Positions 54,652 through 64,000 of a DNA stretch of 64,000 nt are shown here, piece after piece. This DNA comes from Populus alba. Taxonomy: Eukaryota > Streptophyta > Magnoliopsida > Malpighiales > Salicaceae. Under the pieces are notes generated by a model, which saw only the letters and a program-made list of their open reading frames with translations, did no database searches and was not told where the DNA came from. Position 1 is the stretch's first letter. Every line of letters starts with the position of its first letter. The position numbers and the translations under genes were made by a program. The stretch is from the NCBI RefSeq assembly GCF_005239225.2, contig NC_133299.1, positions 15,797,154 through 15,861,153 of the forward strand, in the 5' to 3' direction.

Positions 54652-56172
54652 AATAAAGAAGAAGCCAGCAAATGTTACCACTTAACAATTCTATTTCATA
54701 AAGAAATTGTGAAGATAAGCTCAACCAGTAAAATTTGACAGGACAGCACCAGAACTTGGTGCAACTTGCAATACATACATTTGGATAAGTATCTACTGGA
54801 ATTTCCAAACGCAAAATTCTCTTCACGGTAAATGAACTAGGGCTTGCAGGTGCACCTTGCCAGTCCATGGTCATTCCAGGAGGTCCACTTAATCTCTGCA
54901 TGAAGAATTTAACGATATCAGCGCGTCACAGAAGTGGAAGCACAAAGGATTGTTATCAAAATTGTTAACAGATATAATAAATTGAACTAGACAAAATATC
55001 CTCTTCAATCTAAAGCTTCTCCAAGTCATCAAATTAGTAGTGAACCTATAACACTAGCTATCATACCACTGATAAAAAAAAATGAAAGTGGGAAAGAAAA
55101 GACAGCAGCTCTGTTATTAACCACAGCATGTTAAACTAATGACACTTGTTATCAACCTATTACAGACCTCAGGTTATATAATCAAATAGTAAGATGACCC
55201 CTTGCCAAAATTATGATAGACTTATTGGCTATCCTCACTCCTTATAATTATACTACAAACTTATGAAAGTTTGGATTTAGAGAATGAATCCTCATTTGGA
55301 TCAAGAATATTAAGATGATAGCTAATTTGTGAAGACAGATGTGAAAAGGAGTGTTAAGCATACAAGTGATCACAATACAAACAGTCATTCAACAGAATAT
55401 TTGACATTTTAAGCATGTTGGATTTTCCTTCCTCAAACAACCACAATTTGCATAGGCAGCACGATCTTTTGATTACAATAGCATAGCAGCTGGGAGATGC
55501 TTTCTGTCTTAATTTAAACTTATTTCCAGGCGACTGCTTTCACAGTGGAATTTGACTTTGATAGCATGAAAGCTAATATCAGTTTTCAGTTATCTAAAAT
55601 TAAACAGTAATCTAACGTAACCACTTTCACATATTTCTACCAACATTAAAAGTGAAATAGTTGGGACACGCAATTCTGACATTCGGGTCATCAACTTGCT
55701 GAGGAAAATTTTAAATGTGGATTTCACAGGTGCTAGTAAACTTGGTGCAACATGAAAAGTTATTGGCCTGGGTCTATTCATTAAGAAGAATCATGCTGTC
55801 TCTAAGCTTCTCAGCATTTGAAGTATGCATAAACCTGGAACATACAATGTCAAAGTCTATGTAAGATGAGCTCTTAAGGGCTTTATACATGACATGTTGC
55901 AAACTATCAGCTGGGTCCCTTTTCATATGTGAAAAGCTCGAGTCCATTTTCAATCTCACGCCATGGAAGTAAATGTTTTGCACTCTAATTTTAAATGCAT
56001 GGCAAAATACTCAAGATGCAGTTGGTACAACACCTGAAGAAATGGTTCAGATTGAGGAACTTAAGATAAGGTACATGCATGTATTTTAGGTTTTCCCGAT
56101 AAAGATTATTGAACTAAGAGTTTTGCTAAAGATGACACAAGAACACTTGTGCCATACAGTTTAGGGAAAAAC

Positions 56173-56222
<50 letters not shown>

Positions 56223-58438
56223 TAAGGCATTGAAACAGCCATTAAGTCCATGTCTCTCTATTGCTGATTTCTCAAGAAAAAAAGTCCTCAAATTAGTCAT
56301 TAATGCACTAAAATATCCCCCTCTTGGTAGCATATCAAATGTTAAAAACAATAGCAACAAAAAGCTATCGAAAAATACACATGGAAAAGGGAAAACTCAA
56401 AATCCAGCAAGAATGCTTCTTTACATTCTTCGAAGGAGGTGTTTGTTTTTGTGATTGGAATTGCTTTTTAAACTGCTTTTTACCTAAAACAGCATTAAAT
56501 TAATGCTTTTTTAGGTGCTTTTCAATGGTTTTGATGAGATGATATAAAAAATGAAAAAATAATTGAAAAAACATCATTTTGTGCATTTTCAATTGAAAAG
56601 CACTTTTTGACAAGCATTATGCAACCGCATTACCAAACACACATGAAATTTTATGAAGAAAGAAAAAAGGCAGAAAATGAAGTTAAATCATTAATCCTAC
56701 ACAAAAAAAACTACTTCTTGGTGACATTCTAGCATCTTCCAATGCTATTAAAATGCAGAAAACATTTTTCACGAGAAGTTTTAGTAACATCCATTGGAAA
56801 ATGAAAATTGAAACCTTTTCACTAGTCACCTCATCTACCCAAAATACAGGCAGGAATGACACTCGAATACCAAGTTAAAGTGGGATCCAAATAGATAACT
56901 AAAATGTGAAAGGAAAATAAGGGTAGAAAAATGGGATGCAAATTTGAAAACAAAAGAAGCAATTACCTCCTGAGGAAGACCATTCCAGCCACCTAAACCC
57001 GTCCCACCAACATTGGAGATAAGGTTCGAAGAAGCCATTGGGCTGGGACTTCTATGCCGTAGTCTGTCAAAGTCTCCAAATCCTTGGTTGGACATCATTC
57101 CTGATACCCGGAAAATTTCTACACATAAAAAGAGTATTTATTTAAGAGAGAGATCCAGAGTGATCTTAAAATGAAACATCACTAAATGAAGAATTGAGGC
57201 TGTAAGAAAAAAGAAAGAAGGTAACCAAAAGAATAGCTGGAACACAAAGCAAGAGTGAAGAAGAAGAAGAAGAAGATGAAGAGCAAAATAAATGCACCAC
57301 ATAAGTTGTATCTCTGATACAATGATAATACCATGAAAACTTTTGGTTGAAAAGTTAAAAAAAATTATACTTCAAATCAGAAAGGGGCCAACAGAAGACA
57401 GCTATTCACACACTTCATGTGCCTGTAACAATTTCCTCTACAGAATCACTGCAAACCAGTTAAGAATTCCTGCGCACGAACTTAAAAGCTCTCAAATTTG
57501 CCAAACACAGATCGTGCACACAATTTAATGTCTGACACAAACTAGTATAAACATTTTATGCTGACAGAAACTGCAGACATGAAATATTGAACAACAACGG
57601 TCTTTATTGTTTTTCTTCCTTCTCATAACCGTACATGTTTAGTGGTTCAGAGAAACAAACTATAATTAGTTAAGACTAACTCTTTTATATAAGCATATGC
57701 CTATTTTCATGCACTCAAGATTAATCCAGCCCCTTCGCTAGCTATAAGTCTTTTAGATGGTGTCCAAGTTCATGCTGCAATGCTGCCTGAACCAAACTGG
57801 AGATGTTAAATTGCTAATACCAAATGAACTGAAAACAACTACTTCCTAGCCATCCAGCCAAGATTACTGACACAATCTCACAATCAGAGTGAGACGATAA
57901 AAAAATACACATTCGATACACTAACCAAAGTAGATAACAGTGAAAATCAGATGGAAAGAAGAGTGAAACACATCTAAACACACAAAGAAGCATATTGGAA
58001 AACCAGAGTGATGAAATCAAAGAACATGTTAGTTTAAAAGGAGAAAATAAACCGACAAAAAATCCAGAAAAAAACTAGATCCAAAAATGAAAGACTAAGA
58101 AGTGAACCTTGATTTAACAGTCGGCTACATATTGGAAGAATTTGCATGAAAGGTCCAAGCTTTTGATGTTCGGCTAATAACTCTGACAAGTACTGACTGC
58201 AAAAGGAGAGTAACAATCAAAACAGATCAAAACAACACAAGTCTCTACACAGACATACAAAATTGAACAAAAAATAAGTAGAAAGACGGAGTCTTTTCCC
58301 TTCTTCTGTGAGAAAGAAATGATGGGGTTTACAGAGAGAAGTAGCTAAGCTTGCTTACCTGTCAACATCTGGGGTGCTTCTAATCTGAGGAGAAGCAGCT
58401 CTTGCAGGTGAGAAGCTGGGATTATACAAGCCTGACAT
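53347..58438 (-). CDS. STAR/QUAKING-like KH-domain RNA-binding protein (At3g08620/SPIN1-like)
   Basis: Predicted 281 aa RNA-binding protein of the plant quaking-like KH family. Exons in transcript order: 58438-58359, 58196-58108, 57118-56967, 54895-54779, 54647-54531, 54340-54198 (to about 54197), 53493-53347. The N-terminus ([20 protein letters not shown]) leads into the dimerisation segment [21 protein letters not shown] linker with [15 protein letters not shown] follows. The maxi-KH domain starts at [20 protein letters not shown] and has the GPRGNSLKR loop that contacts RNA, then [27 protein letters not shown] and the QUA2-like helix [17 protein letters not shown]. The C-terminus is [18 protein letters not shown], with a basic end that may direct nuclear import. 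All exon joins keep the frame. Family members act in RNA processing and flowering or stress control; the target here is unknown. Confidence 0.94.
56174..56222. repeat. (AAT)n microsatellite in the KH gene intron
   Basis: About 16 perfect AAT units in the 2.1-kb intron between KH gene exons 54895 and 56967. The poly-Ile open frames that cover it on both strands are artefacts of this repeat. Confidence 0.95.
56439..56640. mobile_element. MITE-like foldback in the KH gene intron
   Basis: About 200 bp starting GTGTTTG and ending CAAACAC, with an AT-rich self-complementary inside (TTAATGCTTTTTTAGGTGC; GAAAAGCACTTTTTGACA). It resembles the unit at 6736-6946. It lies fully inside an intron and does not touch splice sites. 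Confidence 0.6.
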
Positions 58439-59400
58439 GGATTTTTTGGTTTGCTTTTGTGAGATTTTTTGTTTTTTTTTGTTTTTTGTTTCTTTTTTGA
58501 ACAAACAAAAGAATATTAAGACTGGAAAAAGAAAAGGCAAGGAAAGAAAGGTAAGGGTTTTGTTGCAGAAGAAAAGGGAGAAACACAACACCATCAATAA
58601 GGAGAGTGAGTTTTTGTAATAATAATCCTCCCCCAACAAAAACAAAATAAATTATTTATAATACTCCTAATAATATTTATCAAAAAATAATATTAATAAA
58701 AAAAGAAAATGGTTTGCAACTCACTGGTCCTCATCTCTCTCTCTCTCTGGACACACAGAACTATCTTGTGAAATCTTGCAGGATGTAAAGACAAAAGTGC
58801 TATTAATTTTTATTACCATGTTATTTTCTCTGCTAGTTGCTAGTATGTTTATGTTCTAGTTAAGGTACTTTTTTATTTTAAAAAAATATTAAAATAATAG
58901 TATTTTTTATTTTTTTAAAATTTATTTTTGTCATTAAAAAACATTTTTAAAAAATTGTCAGGTCGTCTAAGGGCTTTTAATTTTAACTTCCTCTCTTCCC
59001 ATTCAAATTCAATTATCAAGTTATATAAATAAAAAGAAAATATTAAAAATTATTTAATTTTATAAAAAAAAAAATGAATTTTTTTTGTGAAAAATAAAGG
59101 TAGTGGTTGTGCACAGAAAGAAAGAGGTGAGAAATTTTTCACGCGGACAGGAAAGGGAAATACAGAGAGTAAAAAAAGAGAGGTGTTTTACTTGGCTGTT
59201 TATATGGTAACTTTTTTGAGCTCCTTGGGTGTACTGTAGAGAGAGAGGAAGGATCATGTGGTGGACATGTGTAAACCATGCAGGAAATCAATCAACGTCT
59301 GCGTCCTGTATTAAAAGGGTCCCACAACAAGTAGAGCGGCCAATGCCATTTGATAATGATTTTGCCAACCCGGTCTGAGCTGGACTGGACTCGCTCTTCA
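58439..59400. promoter_or_regulatory. Upstream region of the KH gene
   Basis: Probable 5' UTR and promoter of the - strand KH gene. A (CT)n run at 58,733-58,752 reads as GAGAGA on the gene's strand, about 300 bases before its start codon; such runs are common in plant leaders and core promoters. Farther out there is AT-rich sequence around 58,860-59,090. No second gene was seen. Confidence 0.45.
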
Positions 59401-60480
59401 CTTTATTAAAGAACTCTAAAACGCGTGGGGAAAACACTGTAGTTCCCCACGCCTCCTGTGCATCACTGAATGAAAGTTTTGTTTTTTTTTTTTTTAATTA
59501 TTATTATTATTTAACGCCTCACTATACTCATTAGTGAAATATCCACAAAAAAACAAAAGAAGAAAACCTAAACGTAAGGATTTTCTTGTGGAGCTGCAGC
59601 CCCCTCCTCTCTTTCAAAAGAAACCAAACACAGCCGCCTCCCGGGGTTTTAATTGTTTCTCCTCACCGGACCGCCCTCTTTCAGCTTTTCTCTTCTTCTT
59701 CTTCACTGGAGCTCCTCACGTTCTCCTTCTTCTCGCCAGCCAAACTCAGCCCACGAAGAAGCCCACCATTCATCAACACAGCCCTCAATTTCACTCCTCT
59801 TTCCCCCATTTTCCTTTAGCCTTTGGACCACAACAACCCCTTTACCTTCTCAGTTGCAGGAGCAAAAGGCGAACCGGACGGAGACCAGCCTTCTCCTCCC
59901 TCAACAGCAACGCGAAGCAGCGCCGTCCACCACAGCAGCGCCGCTCCTTCGTCCTCTGTTTTCTCAGCCACCTCCAGCGTCCTCCCTCTCTCGGCCGACC
60001 CAGCTTCAACAGTAACCGACAGGACCAGCCACAGCAGCGCCGTCCACAGATCGGCAGCCACCGCCACTCGTGGCTCCGACTTCCAACGCTCCCGCCTCCG
60101 ACAGAGCCGCCATCTGAAGAAGGAAGGACTAGCCACCAGGAATAGAAGGATTTGATTGCAGATCTAAAAAAGAAAAAAACGAAACTGATCTAAAAGAAAA
60201 AAACATAGTAAAAATCAACTGTTATGTGCGTCTTTGATTGTTGCAGGTCATGCCGGCGAAGACAGAGAAGAAGAAAGCCCTTTGGGATCTGCAGTTCCCA
60301 GGTTTCTTCACGACGGGCGCGTGAACACACGCGCCGCCAGTGGCGGTGGGCGTGGTTCCACGCGCCGGAACTGTTCATTCATACCCAGAAGTCCTTCCGT
60401 AGGCAAATTCGGAGTTTTGAGGACCATTTTGTAATTTTAAAGTTTTAACGTAATTTTTGTTTATTTATTTTTAAATTGTT
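59400..60480 (+). mobile_element. GC-rich retroelement-like stretch
   Basis: An abrupt GC-rich, Ser/Pro/Arg-coding block (59,580-60,400) in AT-rich surroundings. Three + frames and one - frame are open at once (about 100-200 codons), which reflects composition and not a gene. Around it the phrase ACGCCTCACTNTACTCATTA occurs twice (59,514 and 60,736), and a perfect 10-bp stem GCGTGGGGAA/TTCCCCACGC lies at 59,423-59,452. This looks like leader sequence of an LTR element or a non-autonomous derivative, but no reverse transcriptase is present. An alternative is a 5' exon of an unannotated gene. Confidence 0.35.
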
Positions 60481-60839
60481 GTAATATTGTGAATGTAAAA
60501 GAAAAAAAAAAATAAAAAGAAAAGAAAATAATTAATAAAAAAAGGGGATGTGTGTGCTGGGTGTATTTTTATTTATTTATTTTGAATTTGTATTTGTATT
60601 CGTACTGTGGATGTAAAAAAAAATGAAAAAAGAAATGAAAAATAGTGAATGGGTGTGTTTTGTATTTTGTGTTTATTTATTTGTATTATTATTATTTATA
60701 TTATATTATATTATTCCTAGAGCATCAGTGGAATGACGCCTCACTTTACTCATTATTAATATATTATTATTATATTATATTATATTATTTAATTGTCTTA
60801 TTTTTTTTCGTTTTTAAATTTTTTTGTTTTTTGATTGAA

Positions 60840-62290
60840 TTTTTTTTGTTTGATTTAGTTTGTTGGTATTAAATTTTTTCTATTTAATTATCAGATTTTC
60901 GTAACATGTATCCTGGCTTGACGAGTTAAACTTGGTTTATAGGTTGACCCAGTTAACTTTAGGTAAACCCGTTAATTTTTTCATTTATTTAGTTATCAAA
61001 CTTTCATGATGCGAATTTCAGATTTTGACGGGTTAATCCAGTTAATTAATTTTTTTTCTTTTTCTTTCATTAGTTAATTTTTTTTTCCTGTTAGTTTTTT
61101 TTTTCTTTTTAATCAATCTATTTAATTATCACACTTATATGACACGACCTTGCAGCCAGATCTACATTCAATACTATTGGGATCTGATATTTGCAGCCAC
61201 CCCATTTAAACTTGGGTCATGGCAAGTTTAATGTTATTATAAAAAATTATTTTAAGGTCAAGGAGTTGCAGCCAAACTCAAAGAATCTTGGTTTTGCTGC
61301 AACGCCTGACCTAAGAGTAAGGATATTTATAATAACATTAAACTTGCATGACCAAGTTTCAAATGGGGGTGGCTGCAATATCAGATCCAGGAATATTGGA
61401 TGTAGGTCTGGCAGGTCGTGTCATAAAAAGTGTGATAATTAAATAGATTAATTAAAAAAAAAACAAAGAAAAAAAAAAATTTCAACTTGAAAGAGAAAAA
61501 CTAATGAAGAAAAAAGAAAAAGAAATTAAATTAATTGGGTTAACCCTTTTAAACCAAGTTATCCCGTAAAACCTGGGAATGTGCGTCATGAAAGTTTGAT
61601 AACTAAATAGAATTAATTTTTTTTTTATGAATTTTTTTGTTTGATTTAGTTTGTTAATGTTAAATTTTTTTTATTTAGTTAATCAGATTTTCATGAATAC
61701 GGATCTCGAGTATTAAATGGGTTGACCTGATTTGACGAGTTATTTTTTTCATTTAGTTTAGTTTGTTAAAGTTAATTTTCTTTCTATTTAGTTATCAGAC
61801 TTCCATACTTTCATTGTACGATATCCTGAGCTTGACAGACAAATTAACTTGGCTCATTGATGGGTTAACCCAATTAATTCTAGGTAAAAACCCGTCATTT
61901 TTTTTCTATTTAGTTATCAAAACTTTCATTACGTAAAAAAAATCTCAGGTTTTACGGGATAACCTGATTTAAAAGGGTTAACCCAATTAACTTTCTTTTT
62001 TTTTTTCTTTTTCTCATTAGTTTTTTTCCTTTCTGTTGATTTTTTTTTCTTTGTTTTTTTTAATTAGTTTATTTAATTTAACATTACATTTTATAACACG
62101 ACCTTATAGCCAGACCCACAATCCAAAATTCTCAGAGTCCGACAAGGGTGTTGCAATCTTAGGGCTCACTTTAAACTTCGGTCATGCAAGTTTAAAATTT
62201 TTTATTATTAATTATATAGCAAATAGATTACTTTATAGATCATCACCCAAGGTGTTGCAGCCAAACCCAAGATTTTGAAAAATTTTTATT
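60840..62290. repeat. Three-copy repeat in alternating orientation (long palindrome)
   Basis: Copy 1 (about 60,840-61,283, +) and copy 2 (61,284-61,625, -) form a long imperfect palindrome centred near 61,284. Examples of paired arms are GACACGACCT at 61,141 with AGGTCGTGTC at 61,413, GTTGCAGC at 61,265 with GCTGCAAC at 61,296, and AGTTATCAAACTTTCATGA at 60,991 with its complement at about 61,586. Copy 3 (about 61,625-62,290, +) repeats the order, with ACACGACCTTATAGCCAGA and GTTGCAGCCAAACCCAAG. Each copy carries phrases such as GGGTTAACCCAATTAA. No coding potential. It is probably a non-autonomous element or satellite-like cluster. Confidence 0.75.
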
Positions 62291-64000
62291 TTTTTTAAAT
62301 ATATTTTAGTATACAAAAAAAAAGACCCGCGGCAACCATAGCGCCCGGGTACCACCAGGCTAGATCATATATATTTTACCCCAACTGCGTCGCTTTTGAG
62401 ATTACGTCTTGGTTGCGTTTCTTCCATGAGTTTCTAATAAGAAATGTAGGATCAGAGAGAGACTCAATTTTTTCAATTCTTAATTCTTAATACTATAGAA
62501 CATTCACATTAACAAAATCTCCAAAAACCAAAATCAGACATTAATTTCTCATTTGCCATATGAACCAATTCAAACTTCCAACGGTAAATCGCTGGACCCT
62601 ACACCCTCCAGACGTGAAGGACCTCCCAGTACTCATGATTTCCGTCCACATAGTTTGGAGGACTTGGGAGTGAGTTGATTTTGTTTTCTACATACGTTTT
62701 CACCAAAAATGCATTATTACTTTTAAAAAAAAACCTATTAAATTAATTGGGTTTTTACTTATTTATTTATTCTTTCATAAATATGATCGGTTTTAAAAAA
62801 TAAAAAACATGTATGAAAATAAAATATAACATTATAATGAAGAATCTTTTTAAGCAAAAAAAAACCACTTTTAAAAACCGCATTTCAATACACCATATAC
62901 CACAATATCAAACCAACTCATATTAATGGTTGTTTATTTATGTTGTCATGTCCCATACCTTTCAAAAAAAAATTTTTAAAACTTTTTTTATTTTGAATTA
63001 AATTTTTTTATATTTTTGAATCATTTTAATGTACACGGATGTTAAAAAAATCACTATAATCCTTAAAACTATTATTTTAATAAATTATTTTCAATGTAAA
63101 AAAATACTTTTCGCGAACAAAATCCTTAATACTATATTAATCCACGATATCACAAAACCTACACTACCTGCAAGAACCCCCTACGTGCTGGCCATGCACG
63201 TTGAGACTGTCACTTGGCTGGTCCATACCAGGATTCTTTCATTGACGGCAATCCACAAAAAAATAATAAAAAAAAAATTTATATTTTTAGCTTTTTAGAT
63301 ACTAGGGTGTTTTACGTCGGGACCCAAACCCCACACACACTTTTTACAACATAAAATATGAATCCAAGGAGAAACAAATGGGTTAATTAAAATACTTTTT
63401 TTTAATGTTTTTTAATTACGTTTTTTATTTTGAAATGTTGATACGTATAAATTTTCAAAAAAATAACAAAACAAAAAAGCAAATATAATTTAAATATATA
63501 CATCTTTTACAACAAAATCAATAACGTTACTTTCACTATATTAAACAAAATGAATTCAACATAATCTTTATCAATTAATTAAAAGAACAAATCAACCTCT
63601 TGTCTTCACTAGGCAACAAACACTTAACATCTCTCAACAACCTCACCTACATTTCATTGAACCACCAAACTGAACATCAACACAATAAAGAAGTGCTAGT
63701 ACACTCACAAACCAATCCATACAACGCCTTACTAGTGCAATAAAGATCTTACCCATGTTCAATTTCAAACCAAAAATACCTTTTGATTAAAATCAAACAA
63801 TCCGCAGCTTCACTAATTTTCCATCACAAAAAAACCTTGCATATCCAAAACAAGGAACTACACATCATTATAACCGAATCTTAGACCATGATCCCATAAA
63901 ACAAAAAAATATATAAAAGGATAGATACAAAAGTAGGCCTTTTGCTATATTTACAATATCTGTCCTTACAATAAACACTTCCTTCTCTTCCAGCCTCTCA
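62291..64000. other. AT-rich end of window without genes
   Basis: No gene recognised. A MITE-type phrase (CCGCATTTCAATACACCATA) occurs near 62,878, and further AT-rich fragments follow. The open frame at 63029-63298 has no recognisable family. Confidence 0.4.

Noticed and set aside
56106..56454. Poly-Ile open frames on both strands
   Set aside because: They are translations of the (AAT)n microsatellite in a KH gene intron.
59534..60155. Overlapping Ser/Pro/Arg-rich open frames (up to 203 codons)
   Set aside because: Open in three + frames and one - frame at once, no domain, and GC-rich composition explains it; described as a repeat-like block instead.
62036..62278. 80-codon open frame in the third repeat copy
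   Set aside because: It lies within the repeat and is not conserved in the other two copies.

Overview
The window is plant nuclear DNA, most likely from Salicaceae (poplar or willow type). Genes are intron-rich with GT/AG borders, spacers are AT-rich, and LTR retrotransposons, SSRs and short foldback repeats with ends like GTTTGGGAATG/CCTAAAC are abundant, as in Populus. The genus is an inference; no database was searched.

Left part (1-33,000): a head-to-tail array, all on the + strand, of leucine-rich-repeat receptor-like kinases of the LRR-VIII-1 type (resembling Arabidopsis At1g06840). Gene A (58-4961) lacks its 5' part, which lies beyond the window edge. A one-exon relic of a further copy lies at about 7275-7605. 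Gene B (9102-18928) has lost most of one LRR exon to an inserted and truncated Ty3/gypsy fragment, yet can still be read in frame if that exon is skipped (932 aa). Gene C (24610-32912) is intact (20 coding exons, 961 aa). Exon lengths are almost identical between copies, so most splice sites can be placed exactly. A truncated Ty1/copia element (19040-22310, - strand) sits just behind gene B.

Middle part (33,000-41,800): a badly decayed Ty1/copia element on the + strand (about 34,190-38,426) with a recognisable 3' LTR, followed by a few exon-like fragments I cannot assign.

Right part (41,800-58,500): three well-preserved single-copy type genes. These are a ZIP-family metal transporter (+, 41868-46454, 5 exons, 600 aa), a chloroplast RETICULATA-RELATED protein (-, 47668-48735, one exon, 355 aa) and a STAR/QUAKING-like KH-domain RNA-binding protein (-, 53347-58438, 7 exons, 281 aa). 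From memory, the same three families lie together in Arabidopsis at At3g08620-At3g08650, so this block looks like conserved microsynteny, with the kinase array and retroelements beside it.

The last 5.5 kb (58,500-64,000) has no convincing gene. It holds a GC-rich retroelement-like stretch (59,400-60,450) and a repeat present three times in alternating orientation (60,840-62,290), two copies of which form a long imperfect palindrome.

I see no prokaryote-type system, CRISPR array or clear new pathway. The most interesting items are the retroelement-driven, frame-preserving exon loss in gene B, the relic fourth kinase copy, and the three-copy foldback repeat.
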